64,000 bases of DNA from an uncultured Neglectibacter sp. Lineage in GTDB: Bacteria; Bacillota; Clostridia; Oscillospirales; Acutalibacteraceae. The stretch spans positions 124,001 to 188,000 of the forward strand of contig CAMNSA010000003.1 of assembly GCA_946554335.1 (NCBI GenBank), in the 5' to 3' direction. The position numbers and the translations under genes were made by a program. A model generated the notes under the pieces. That model was given only the letters and a program-made list of their open reading frames with translations. It was not told where the DNA came from and made no database searches. Shown here piece after piece: positions 16,966 to 24,800 of this stretch (within the stretch, counting starts at the first letter, position 1; the number at the start of each line of letters is the position of its first letter).

Positions 16966-17394
16966 ATGAAAAAAGTAGTTCTGATCGACGGCCAGGGCGG
17001 GCGCATGGGCGCTGCCCTGGCGTCTCAGCTGAAATTGAGCGCTCTCCCCTGCCATGTGGTGGCCATCGGCGCCAATTCTGCCGCCACCGCCGCCATGCTC
17101 AAGGCCGGGGCAGACGCCGGAGCTACCGGGGAGAACCCGGTGATCGTAAATTGTCAGGACGCGGACCTGATCCTGGGGCCAATGGGCATCATCACCGCCA
17201 ACGCCCTGCTGGGGGAGATCACCCCGAAAATGGCCGCCGCCGTATCGGAAAGCAGGGCCCAAAAGCTTTTGATCCCGGTAAATCGCTGCTCTGTCGCCGT
17301 AGTGGGAGTGGAGGAGCTTCCTCTGGGAGACTATGTGAAGCTGGCGGTGGAAAAAGCAAGAGAGCTGCTTACACAGCCAAAGGAGAACCTATGA
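16966..17394 (+). CDS. DUF3842 family protein
   Basis: 142 residues, conserved in Clostridia but uncharacterised. It begins with a Rossmann-like nucleotide-binding pattern (VVLIDGQGGRMGAALASQL), followed by VVAIGANSAATAAMLKAGAD and GATGENPVIVN, all hallmarks of DUF3842. It follows AGGAGG at good spacing. The stop overlaps the ATG of the next gene (ATGA), so it is coupled to the MmcQ-type gene. Confidence 0.88.
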   Translation: MKKVVLIDGQGGRMGAALASQLKLSALPCHVVAIGANSAATAAMLKAGADAGATGENPVIVNCQDADLILGPMGIITANALLGEITPKMAAAVSESRAQKLLIPVNRCSVAVVGVEELPLGDYVKLAVEKARELLTQPKENL

Positions 17395-17786
17395 CGCCTC
17401 AGGAAGCCATTGACCTGTGCCTTTCGAAAAAGGGCGCGTACTTAGACTACCCCTTCGGCTCTGATTCCGTGATCGTGAAGGTGGGAAAAACAGAAGAGCG
17501 CCCCGGCAGAATTTTTGCCCAGGTCTTTCCCAGGCAGGGAATGGACTGGATGACGCTGAACTGCGACAGGGAGACGGGAGAGCTTTACCGGACCCTTTTT
17601 CCCGGCATTGTCACCCGCGGCTACCACTGTCCTCCGGTGCAGCAGCCCTACTTCAACACCTTTCCGCTGGACGGCCGTGTGCCCGATGAGATGATCCGGG
17701 AGATGGCAGAGCACAGCTACCGCACGGTAGTCAAAAAGCTGACAAAACGCGTCCGGGAAGAGCTGGGGTTGGGATCATCTTTTTGA
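17391..17786 (+). CDS. MmcQ/YjbR family protein
   Basis: 131 residues. The pattern of an aromatic-rich N-terminus (LDYPFGSDSVIVKVG), FAQVFPRQGMDWMTLNCD and a C-terminal MAEHSYRTVVKKLTKRVREEL matches the YjbR-like double-wing fold. Members are called DNA-binding by structure, but the biological role is not settled. The ATG overlaps the DUF3842 stop by four bases; the longer in-frame reading from 17151 is an out-of-frame shadow of the upstream gene. Confidence 0.82.
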   Translation: MTPQEAIDLCLSKKGAYLDYPFGSDSVIVKVGKTEERPGRIFAQVFPRQGMDWMTLNCDRETGELYRTLFPGIVTRGYHCPPVQQPYFNTFPLDGRVPDEMIREMAEHSYRTVVKKLTKRVREELGLGSSF

Positions 17787-17799
17787 AAGGAGACAGCCC

Positions 17800-18339
17800 A
17801 TGGAGCTGATCGATATTTATAATGAAAATGGAGAAAGGACAGGCCTCGTCCGGGATCGAACGCTTCCTCTGGCGCCCGGGGAATATCACCTGGGGGCCAT
17901 TGTTGTGATAGGCAGCAGCAAGGGCGAGGTGCTCTGCACCCTGCGAAGCCAAAAGAAACACATTTATCCCGGCCTATGGGAGAACACAGGCGGCGGAGCC
18001 CTGGCGGGAGAAACCAGCCTGGAAGCCGCCCTTCGGGAGCTAAAAGAGGAGACTGGGATCCACACCGAACCGGAGGAACTGACCTTCCTTTACCGCAACC
18101 GGGCGATCGCCGCAGACGGCAGAGGGGTCATCAACGATATTTACGGGCTGCGCCGGAACCTGAACACAGCGGATATCATCCTTCAGCCGGGGGAGACGGA
18201 GGACGCGAAATGGATTCCCTACGAGGAATGGGAAGCTTTGGGCCGCGCGGGGAAGATCCTGACCCCGGCAGGGCCGGACAACAAAGAGTTTTTTCAGATC
18301 CTGCGGAAATTCGTAGGAATACAGGGAAAGGAAATCTAA
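17800..18339 (+). CDS. Nudix hydrolase
   Basis: 179 residues. The Nudix box lies at about residues 66-88 (G-x5-E-x7-REL-x-EE-x-G, here starting GGALAGE and ending RELKEETG), so it should hydrolyse a nucleoside-diphosphate-linked compound with Mg2+. The N-terminus (MELIDIYNENGERTG) and the AIVVIGSSKGEVLCTLRSQKK strand resemble the isopentenyl-diphosphate-isomerase-like Nudix branch, though isomerase activity is not implied. It has AAAGGAG upstream and is followed after two bases by rimO. Confidence 0.88.
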   Translation: MELIDIYNENGERTGLVRDRTLPLAPGEYHLGAIVVIGSSKGEVLCTLRSQKKHIYPGLWENTGGGALAGETSLEAALRELKEETGIHTEPEELTFLYRNRAIAADGRGVINDIYGLRRNLNTADIILQPGETEDAKWIPYEEWEALGRAGKILTPAGPDNKEFFQILRKFVGIQGKEI

Positions 18340-18341
18340 CT

Positions 18342-19673
18342 ATGTCGATCAAAGTGGGAATGGTCAGCTTAGGCTGCGCGAAAAACCAGGTGGACGGAGA
18401 AATGCTGATGGCCTCGCTGAAAAACGCCGGGTTTGAGCTGGTGGACGACGCCGCCTTGGCGGATATCGCCATCGTCAATACCTGCGGCTTTATCGAAAGC
18501 GCGAAAAAGGAATCCATTGAGGAAATTTTAGAGCTTGCCAGATTAAAGCAGGAGGGGCGCATCCAAAAGCTGGTCGTTACCGGGTGCCTCTCCGAGCGCT
18601 ACCAGAAAGAGCTGCACAGAGAGCTGCCGGAGGCGGACGCCGTTTTGGGCATCGGCGCTAACAAAGACGCGCCGGAGCTTTTAAAAAAAATGATGCAGGG
18701 CGGATTTGTGGAAAGCTTCCCCGAAAAAGAAAAAATGCCCCTGTGCGGAGAACGGGAGCTCTCCACCCCCAGCTGGTCGGCCTATCTGAAAATCGCCGAG
18801 GGTTGCAATAACCGCTGCTCTTACTGCGCCATCCCTCTGATCCGGGGAAATTACCGCAGCCGCACCATGGAAAGCATTGAGGAGGAGGCCAAAGTGCTGG
18901 TGGAAAACGGAGCCAAAGAGCTGACCCTCATTGCTCAGGACACCAGCTGCTATGGGATCGACCTTTACGGAGAATACTCTCTCGCGAAGCTTTTAAAACG
19001 CCTTTGCAGGATCGAGGGCCTTTCCTGGCTTCGGGTGCTTTACTGTTATCCCGATTCCATCACCGATGAGCTTTTGGAGACGATGGCCGGAGAGGAGAAA
19101 ATCGTGAAATACCTGGATCTGCCCTTGCAGCACGCCTCTGGGAAGATCCTTTCCGCCATGAACCGCCGGGGGGATCGGGAGAGCCTCACCGCTCTTTTGA
19201 AAAGGATCCGGGAAAAGGCGCCGGGTATCGCCCTTCGCACCACGCTGATCACCGGCTTTCCCGGAGAGACAGAGGAGGATTTCACAGAGCTTGCGGAATT
19301 TGTAAAGGAGATCGGGTTCGACCGGTTAGGGTGCTTTGCCTACTCTCAGGAGGAGGATACCCCCGCGGCGGAATACCCCCATCAGCTTCCTGAGGAAGTG
19401 AAGGAGCACAGAGCCGAGCTCATCATGGAGACCCAGATGAACCTGATGCAGAGAAAAGGAGAGCAATTCATCGGGAAAACGCTCACCGTATTGACAGAGG
19501 GCTTCGACCGCTACGGAGAGTGCTGGTTCGGCCGGTCCTATCGGGACGCCCCGGATGTGGACGGCAAGGTGTTTTTCACCACCGACGGAAAAAAGCCCCG
19601 CCTGGGCTCTTTTGTACAGGTGGAAATAGAAGACTGTATGGACTGCGACCTCATCGGCCGCATGGTCCTCTAA
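18342..19673 (+). CDS. rimO: Ribosomal protein S12 methylthiotransferase RimO
   Basis: 443 residues. N-terminal UPF0004 domain with three cysteines (GCAKNQVD, NTCGF, TGCLSE) for one iron-sulfur cluster; radical SAM motif CNNRCSYC with Cys 155, 159 and 162; then a TRAM domain. The enzyme adds a methylthio group to an aspartate of ribosomal protein S12. The motif SLGCAKNQVD separates RimO from the tRNA enzyme MiaB. The longer frame from 17976 only overlaps the Nudix gene and is rejected. It precedes pgsA, a frequent neighbour of rimO in Clostridia. Confidence 0.96.
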   Translation: MSIKVGMVSLGCAKNQVDGEMLMASLKNAGFELVDDAALADIAIVNTCGFIESAKKESIEEILELARLKQEGRIQKLVVTGCLSERYQKELHRELPEADAVLGIGANKDAPELLKKMMQGGFVESFPEKEKMPLCGERELSTPSWSAYLKIAEGCNNRCSYCAIPLIRGNYRSRTMESIEEEAKVLVENGAKELTLIAQDTSCYGIDLYGEYSLAKLLKRLCRIEGLSWLRVLYCYPDSITDELLETMAGEEKIVKYLDLPLQHASGKILSAMNRRGDRESLTALLKRIREKAPGIALRTTLITGFPGETEEDFTELAEFVKEIGFDRLGCFAYSQEEDTPAAEYPHQLPEEVKEHRAELIMETQMNLMQRKGEQFIGKTLTVLTEGFDRYGECWFGRSYRDAPDVDGKVFFTTDGKKPRLGSFVQVEIEDCMDCDLIGRMVL

Positions 19674-19688
19674 AAAGGAGGCTTTTCG

Positions 19689-20246
19689 ATGAATTTACCC
19701 AATAAGCTTACGCTTCTGCGCGTGTGCCTGGTTCCCTTTTTCGTTCTTTTTCTGCTTTGTGAGGCGATCCCTCACCGGTATCTTTTCGCCCTTGTGATCT
19801 TTTGTGCCGCCTCCTATACAGATCATCTGGACGGAAAGATCGCCCGGCGGGACCATCTGATCACCAATTTCGGAAAGCTGATGGATCCTTTGGCGGACAA
19901 GATTATGGTGATGTCTGCCTTGATCTGCTTTGTGCGTTTAGGGCTTGCCTCCACTGTCTGTGTGATCCTCATTATGGTGCGGGAATTCGCCGTCACCTCC
20001 ATCCGACTGCTGGCGGTGGAGCAGGGCAGGGTGATCGCCGCCAATTTTTGGGGAAAGCTGAAAACTGTATCCCAGATCACGGCCATCATCGCCATTTTGT
20101 TTTTGCAGTACCTGCTCACCTTCTTCCCCGGCCTCTCCCAGTGGTTTTACTGGATCGGCCAGGCGCTCATTCTCATCTGCACCCTGTTCACCATCCTCTC
20201 CGGCGTGATCTATGCCAAGGACAACCGGGAAGTATTGAAGGGGTAA
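19689..20246 (+). CDS. pgsA: CDP-diacylglycerol-glycerol-3-phosphate 3-phosphatidyltransferase
   Basis: 185 residues. Makes phosphatidylglycerol phosphate, the committed step to phosphatidylglycerol and cardiolipin, in the membrane. The CDP-alcohol phosphotransferase signature D-G-x2-A-R-x8-G-x3-D-x3-D is complete (LDGKIAR then FGKLMDPLADK, about 46-70). Four to five membrane helices are predicted. AAGGAGG precedes the ATG; a good terminator follows at 20264-20292. Confidence 0.95.
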   Translation: MNLPNKLTLLRVCLVPFFVLFLLCEAIPHRYLFALVIFCAASYTDHLDGKIARRDHLITNFGKLMDPLADKIMVMSALICFVRLGLASTVCVILIMVREFAVTSIRLLAVEQGRVIAANFWGKLKTVSQITAIIAILFLQYLLTFFPGLSQWFYWIGQALILICTLFTILSGVIYAKDNREVLKG

Positions 20247-20263
20247 GATGCAGAATATCTCTT

Positions 20264-20292
20264 CGCCCGGCAGATTTGCCGGGCGGTTTTTT
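20264..20292 (+). terminator. Terminator of the rimO-pgsA operon
   Basis: CGCCCGGCA / TGCCGGGCG stem with a four-base loop, then GTTTTTT. It lies 17 bases past the pgsA stop. Confidence 0.9.
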
Positions 20293-20406
20293 ATAGAAAG
20301 CTTTCCACAGCTGTTTAGAAAAAACTTTGTTTTCGGTCAAACCCTATTAATATGCCGTGTTTAACAAACTCTATCAGAATTTTTCTTAATTTTTTTCAAT
20401 TTTGTC

Positions 20407-20435
20407 TTGACAAAATATGGAAAATATACTATCCT
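20407..20435 (+). promoter_or_regulatory. Promoter of the AT-rich small secreted protein gene
   Basis: TTGACA (20407-20412), 17-base spacer, TATCCT (20430-20435). A start site near 20442 lies downstream of the first ATG of the long frame (20352), which rules that start out. Confidence 0.6.
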
Positions 20436-20468
20436 ATAAACAGAATAAAACATAAGGGGGCGCTTCCA

Positions 20469-20966
20469 ATGCAGTATCTAGATTTAACCCATCAAGGTTC
20501 TATGAAAATTATTATTTGTTTTGGAGGCGTTTTTAATGAAAAAAATAAAGCTTTAATATGTGGATTTTTGGCACTGCTTTTAGTCGTAATCGTTCCCTTT
20601 TCCGTTTTTGCAGCGGAGTTAGATAAAAAAGAAGATTCGATTGATTCCCTCGATTATCAAATTACCTGTGACGGTGGCGGGAAACATCGTATGGAAGCAA
20701 GGGGTATCGGCAGAGTGTTTTCCGGGAGCTATAGCAACCCTGGATCCGAAGTACTGTATGGCTATACAAAACAGTGTGCTTATTGCAACAGAGTTTTAAT
20801 TTCTGAGTATAATCCTACCTATGACAATATGATTGGAAAATACAGGTTAGATTATGTCACAGACACAATTGGATATAGCACATATTTTTATGGTGGTCTC
20901 CACGGATCCTTCTACGGAAACATTTCTCAGGATTCTTATTGGGCTGGGTTTACATTTCCCCGATAA
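20469..20966 (+). CDS. Small exported protein of unknown function, ambiguous or frameshifted start
   Basis: As read here from ATG 20469 (AGGGGG eight bases upstream): 165 residues with a hydrophobic stretch ending PFSVFA, which looks like a signal peptide placed unusually far inside. A much better start, ATG 20536 with GGAGG at eight bases, is out of frame: it runs into A7 and stops after six codons. One extra A would fuse it to the signal peptide (KALICGFLALLLVVIVPFSV), giving a normal 30-residue leader. So either the gene is frameshifted, or slippage restores it, or the base is missing by error. The mature part has CAYC and many Tyr/Gly/Ser. AT-rich compared with neighbours, suggesting transfer. 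I do not recognise the family. Confidence 0.5.
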   Translation: MQYLDLTHQGSMKIIICFGGVFNEKNKALICGFLALLLVVIVPFSVFAAELDKKEDSIDSLDYQITCDGGGKHRMEARGIGRVFSGSYSNPGSEVLYGYTKQCAYCNRVLISEYNPTYDNMIGKYRLDYVTDTIGYSTYFYGGLHGSFYGNISQDSYWAGFTFPR

Positions 20967-21014
20967 CATGTTAACTGAGATTATCTTATTGAATTTTGCA
21001 CTTTAGAGGTATCT

Positions 21015-21527
21015 ATGAAGCGGATAGTTTCTGTTCTTTTAGCCCTTTTGCTAATGGTGATTTCTGTTTCTTGTGAAAAGAAAAGTACTCAAATAGACCT
21101 GGGGCAAAAATTCCTGCAAAAGGCGCTGACCTTACCCATTCCGGAGCTGAAGGAGCTGGAGGATCAGGCGGTGAAAAACGGCGCGCCCTATACGGACGAG
21201 GAATTTTTTGGCGCTGTGACTCAGTGCTTTTCCGAATTTGTAGAAGAGGAACAGTGCAAAGCTGCAAACAGCCGCCTGCACGCCTCCGTCGTCAACCTGC
21301 ACCACGAAGCCCTGATGCGAAAGAAAGCCCTGACCCCCAAGAGCATTACCCTTTCTCCCTTACAGGGGGAGAACCAGTATTCTCTGGAAGCGGTATTGAC
21401 TCTGGAAAAAGAGGGGGAAGAGCCCAGGGAGATCACCTTTTCCGGCAGTCTGCAATTTAACGAAAAAGGGCTGATCGACTATGTGGAGTTTCAGGGAGAC
21501 GGATTTCAGGAGTTTTTAAAGGCCTGA
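21015..21527 (+). CDS. Putative lipoprotein, unknown function
   Basis: 170 residues. Signal sequence MKRIVSVLLALLLMVISVSC with a VSVSC lipobox (Cys 20), so it should be membrane-anchored outside the cell. The rest is Glu/Lys-rich and predicted mixed alpha-beta, ending in a DYVEFQGDGFQEFLKA segment. I do not recognise it. The first 100 bases are AT-rich like the gene before it, the remainder has the normal base use of the region. A bidirectional terminator follows at 21558-21585. Confidence 0.65.
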   Translation: MKRIVSVLLALLLMVISVSCEKKSTQIDLGQKFLQKALTLPIPELKELEDQAVKNGAPYTDEEFFGAVTQCFSEFVEEEQCKAANSRLHASVVNLHHEALMRKKALTPKSITLSPLQGENQYSLEAVLTLEKEGEEPREITFSGSLQFNEKGLIDYVEFQGDGFQEFLKA

Positions 21528-21557
21528 GAGCTTAGTGAGCGGCTGGGAATTTATTAG

Positions 21558-21585
21558 AAAAAGCTCCCCCTTTGGGGAGCTTTTT
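21558..21585. terminator. Bidirectional terminator between lipoprotein gene and gerQ
   Basis: AAAAAGCTCCCC / GGGGAGCTTTTT stem with a CTTT loop, with T-runs on either strand. The gerQ stop codon begins two bases beyond it. Confidence 0.85.
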
Positions 21586-21586
21586 C

Positions 21587-22030
21587 TTACCGGCCTCTTC
21601 TGACGTTCATCGGCTCGCCGCTATTTCCCGGCAGGATATTGTAGTTTACTCTGGGGTGGTCCCCCGGCATATAAAAATATACAAATTTGATGGAAAACAC
21701 ATCGCAGACAATGAAGTTGTTCACCGCTTCATCATAGAGCGTGATATAGCTTCTGCCCACATGGAACAGGATCCCCTGCTTGCGGATGATGTTTTCCGTC
21801 CCGATGAGAAATTCCGCCACCACAAACTGGCCGATATTCTCTGACAGGATCATCTGCATGGAGCCGCGCATTTCCTCTGAGTCGAAGCTCTGCTGAGGCG
21901 GAGAATTGAAATTGCTCAGAGTGTTCCTGCCGTCCTCCATCTCCTGAAAATCGCTGCGTCCCCGCAGCCGCTTCATGCCCGGAGTCATTGCGTTTCCCCC
22001 GCCTGTTCTGTACTCTGCCATCTCTGTCAT
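21587..22030 (-). CDS. gerQ: Spore coat protein GerQ-like
   Basis: 147 residues. A low-complexity N-terminal half (about 1-65) precedes a GerQ-type domain: ILSENIGQFVVAEFLIGT, then an ITLYDE strand and FSIKFVYFY. In Bacillus GerQ is a coat protein needed to place the lytic enzyme CwlJ in the coat. Here it lies directly downstream of a cwlJ-type gene, 41 bases away, supporting the call by context as well as by pattern. The start chosen is ATG at 22030 (AAAGGA upstream); an upstream TTG is less likely. Expression is expected in the mother cell, but I could not identify a sporulation sigma promoter. Confidence 0.72.
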   Translation of the reverse strand: MTEMAEYRTGGGNAMTPGMKRLRGRSDFQEMEDGRNTLSNFNSPPQQSFDSEEMRGSMQMILSENIGQFVVAEFLIGTENIIRKQGILFHVGRSYITLYDEAVNNFIVCDVFSIKFVYFYMPGDHPRVNYNILPGNSGEPMNVRRGR

Positions 22031-22071
22031 CACATTCCTTTCCCGCAAAATAAATACCGCTCTGCCGCCGC

Positions 22072-22506
22072 CTATGTTTCGGCATAGGCTTCGGTAGGAT
22101 TATAGAAACAGTGATCCCCCATACGGATGACGAACTGCCCCACTTCAGAAGGAAAATTATCCCGGCAGGTGGGCTTGAAGGGGTTAAAATACCATAGGGC
22201 AAAGCCCAGGTTCGTAAGCCGGTTCCCCGCGATGGCCCAGTTGGCAATATCGTAATGCACCTGGGTGGGGCGCATATTGTAGATGTTTTGAGGATTGTAC
22301 TTTCCCCCCACCGTCTCCATCACGCAGGTAAACTGGCGGGGCTGATAGACTACGCTTCGGATGGTGTCCAAACGCCCGTATTCCCCATAGGTCACCTGTA
22401 CCCGGTTCATCACCACGCAGGCCACCGCCTTCATCCCGTTTTCCCCTTCTCCGCCCGCTTCACATTCCAAGATCCGCGCCAGAATCTCCAAATCAGAATA
22501 CGCCAA
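22072..22506 (-). CDS. cwlJ: Spore cortex-lytic / cell wall hydrolase, SleB-CwlJ family
   Basis: 144 residues from a TTG start. The Hydrolase_2 (SleB/CwlJ) domain fills the protein: ILARILECEAGGEGENGMKAVACVVMNRV with the conserved glutamates, QFTCV, and the C-terminal HCFYNP. It degrades spore cortex during germination. The TTG at 22506 has GGGGGAG five to six bases upstream and gives the usual CwlJ length (about 140) with no signal peptide, as expected for a mother-cell protein. A GTG at 22593 would add 29 residues without a binding site. It pairs with gerQ. Confidence 0.85.
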   Translation of the reverse strand: MAYSDLEILARILECEAGGEGENGMKAVACVVMNRVQVTYGEYGRLDTIRSVVYQPRQFTCVMETVGGKYNPQNIYNMRPTQVHYDIANWAIAGNRLTNLGFALWYFNPFKPTCRDNFPSEVGQFVIRMGDHCFYNPTEAYAET

Positions 22507-22624
22507 CGCCTCTCCCCCCGCCCTGCTTTCTCTTTCTATCCCTATGGATGATTTTCGTTTTTTATTCCCCTTTTCTGTGGAGAAAGCAGTCACGCCACAG
22601 GATAAAGCTCTGAAGAAAATATAG

Positions 22625-22657
22625 AAAAGCCGCCGCGAACGGTTCGCGGCGGCTTTT
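22625..22657. terminator. Terminator hairpin downstream of the Nudix gene
   Basis: AAAAGCCGCCGCGAAC / GTTCGCGGCGGCTTTT around a single unpaired base, a near-perfect palindrome with T4 on both strands. It serves the minus-strand Nudix gene that stops at 22659. Confidence 0.8.
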
Positions 22658-22658
22658 G

Positions 22659-23066
22659 TTAAAACAACTGCTCTGCCTGGCGGTAGATCACCGGCGTGAT
22701 ATCGGGGTAGGTAAGCTCTTGGGGTAAAGCGTCAAACAGGGCGGTCTCGGCCATTTCTCTTTCCGGCAGCTCCCCCAATTCCTCTATCTGCGCGAAAAAC
22801 ACCATGCCATCTGAGCTTCCCTTGTCGTCCTTTGCCCAATAACCGCACAGGGGACGAATGGAAAACCGCTTCGCTCCGGACTCCTCCCAAAGCTCTCTTT
22901 GAGCCGCTTCCAGAGGCGTTTCTCCCGGTTCAATATGACCTCCCTGAGTCTCCCAGGTAGTCCTTTCCCGGTGGCGGCTCAATAGCAGCTTCCCCTGATA
23001 TTTGGAAAAGACCACTACAAAGCGATAGGGCTTTTCCAGGGTATGGGGATAAACACGGCAGTTCAT
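22659..23066 (-). CDS. Nudix hydrolase, small
   Basis: 135 residues. Nudix box at about 42-64 (GGHIEPGE then AQRELWEESGA). Family enzymes hydrolyse nucleotide-type diphosphates; the pattern WETQGGHIEPGETPLEAA is similar to 8-oxo-dGTP diphosphatase-like members, but substrate is not determinable. GGAGGAAATCCT precedes ATG. It lies 16 bases downstream of araB on the same strand and may be read through from it. Confidence 0.87.
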   Translation of the reverse strand: MNCRVYPHTLEKPYRFVVVFSKYQGKLLLSRHRERTTWETQGGHIEPGETPLEAAQRELWEESGAKRFSIRPLCGYWAKDDKGSSDGMVFFAQIEELGELPEREMAETALFDALPQELTYPDITPVIYRQAEQLF

Positions 23067-23082
23067 AGGATTTCCTCCCTCT

Positions 23083-24750
23083 CTATCTGCTTTGCTCCTT
23101 TTTCAGAGTCTTCAGCCGCTTCATCACATCGTTTTCCCCTCTTCCGAAATAGTCGTGAAGGCGCACATACTCCTGATAGAGCTTTTCATACACCGCGACA
23201 TTTTCCGGAATGGGAGTATAAAACTCCTGTTTGACTTTTCCCAGCCTTCGCGCCGCCGCAAAAATATCCTCATAACCCCCGGCCTCCTTCCCGGCGGCCA
23301 CCGCCCCGAACAGGGCGCTGCCATAGGCCGGGCCCTGCAGGGTCCCAACGATCTTCACCGGCATATTCAGCACATCGGAATAGATCTGCATGGTCATGGG
23401 GTCCTTCCAGGCAATGCCGCCTGAGGCGATGAATTCCTCCACGGGCACGCCGTGGGCCCGGTAATTTTCCACCAGCACCCGGGTGCCATAGGCGGTGGCC
23501 TCAATAAGCGCCCGGTAGATCTCTTCCGGTTTTGTCTGTAAAGTCATACCCAGAAGCACTCCGGAAAGGTCCGCGTCCACCAGAATGGAGCGGTTCCCGT
23601 TCCACCAGTCCAGAGCCAGCAGCCCGCTTTCCCCCGGCTTTTGAAGTTGGGCCTTCTCCCGGAGAAAGGCATGGATATTTTTTCCCTCCTTTTTCGCCTC
23701 CTCCCGGTAGGAGGCGGGCACACAGTTGTCGATCACCCAGGCAAAGTGGTCTCCCACACAGCTCTGCCCGGCCTCATATCCGAAATAGCCGGGCATGATG
23801 CCGTCCTCCACCACGCCGCACATCCCGGGCACCTGTTTCTCCTCGGTCCCCATCATCATGTGGCAGGTCGAAGTGCCGATAATGGCCAGCATTTTCGCCG
23901 GGCCGTCGATCCCGGCGGCGGGGACGCACACGTGGGCGTCCACATTTCCCACGGAAACGGCTGTCCCCTCCTTGAGCCCGGTAAGCTTCGCCATCTCCGC
24001 CGTGATCCCGCCGGCCTTCTGCCCCAATGGTGTGATCTCAGTTCCCAGCTTCTCTTTTACCGCGTGGGTGAGCTTGGGGGACAGAGCAGCGAAAAATTCC
24101 TCGCTGGGGTAACCCGTTCTCTTGTTCCAAATCGCCTTATATCCCGCCGTGCAGGAGTTCCGGGACTCCTTCCCGGTGAGCTGCCAGACGATCCAGTCCG
24201 CAGCCTCGATGAACCGGTCCATCCCGTCATAGACCGCGGGGGCCTCCTCGGCGATCTGCCACAGCTTGGGGATGGCCCACTCGGAGGAGATCTTCCCCCC
24301 ATAGTTCTGAAGCCATTTTTCCCCCCGCTGCTGGGCGATCTCGTTTAACCGGTTGGCCTTGTCCTGTGCGGCATGGTGCTTCCACAGCTTCACATAGGCG
24401 TGAGGCTCGTCCTCAAACTCCGGCAGGAAGCACAGGGGCGTTCCGTCCCTTTTTACCGGCAGCACCGTGCAGGCCGTGAAATCAGTGCCCAGGCCGATCA
24501 CATCCTCCGGCGAGACCTTCGCCTCTTTCAGCACCTCCGGGATGGTGTGATAGAGCACGTCCAGATAGTCCTGGGGGTGCTGCAGGGCCCAGTCCTGGGG
24601 AAGCTTCTTTCCCGAGGGCAGCTTTTGATCCATCACCTGATGGGGGTACTCGTAGACAGAGCTTGCCAGTTCTTCCCCTGTTTCCACATCGATGAGCAGC
24701 GCTCTTCCGGACAGGGTGCCGTAATCCACGCCAATGCTGTATTTTGCCAT
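23083..24750 (-). CDS. araB: Ribulokinase AraB
   Basis: 555 residues, FGGY-type sugar kinase. It phosphorylates L-ribulose (and related ketopentoses) in arabinose use. Visible marks: ATP-binding start [26 protein letters not shown] specific to AraB, the FGGY motif region near [13 protein letters not shown], and [19 protein letters not shown]. Full family length. The expected partners araA (isomerase) and araD (epimerase) are not in the window; the regulator araR lies just upstream, 50 bases away, on the same strand. The pair is probably one transcript from the araR promoter. Confidence 0.95.
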   Translation of the reverse strand: MAKYSIGVDYGTLSGRALLIDVETGEELASSVYEYPHQVMDQKLPSGKKLPQDWALQHPQDYLDVLYHTIPEVLKEAKVSPEDVIGLGTDFTACTVLPVKRDGTPLCFLPEFEDEPHAYVKLWKHHAAQDKANRLNEIAQQRGEKWLQNYGGKISSEWAIPKLWQIAEEAPAVYDGMDRFIEAADWIVWQLTGKESRNSCTAGYKAIWNKRTGYPSEEFFAALSPKLTHAVKEKLGTEITPLGQKAGGITAEMAKLTGLKEGTAVSVGNVDAHVCVPAAGIDGPAKMLAIIGTSTCHMMMGTEEKQVPGMCGVVEDGIMPGYFGYEAGQSCVGDHFAWVIDNCVPASYREEAKKEGKNIHAFLREKAQLQKPGESGLLALDWWNGNRSILVDADLSGVLLGMTLQTKPEEIYRALIEATAYGTRVLVENYRAHGVPVEEFIASGGIAWKDPMTMQIYSDVLNMPVKIVGTLQGPAYGSALFGAVAAGKEAGGYEDIFAAARRLGKVKQEFYTPIPENVAVYEKLYQEYVRLHDYFGRGENDVMKRLKTLKKEQSR

Positions 24751-24800
24751 TTCGTTCCCGCCTTTCCTGAATCATTTTTTGTAAGAGGGCTTCCGCTCCT

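Noticed and set aside
17976..18341. Long 5' extension of rimO
   Set aside because: It overlaps the Nudix gene in another frame; the known RimO start lies at 18342.
20352..20468. Upstream start for the AT-rich small secreted protein
   Set aside because: The promoter at 20407-20435 lies inside this segment and no binding site is seen.
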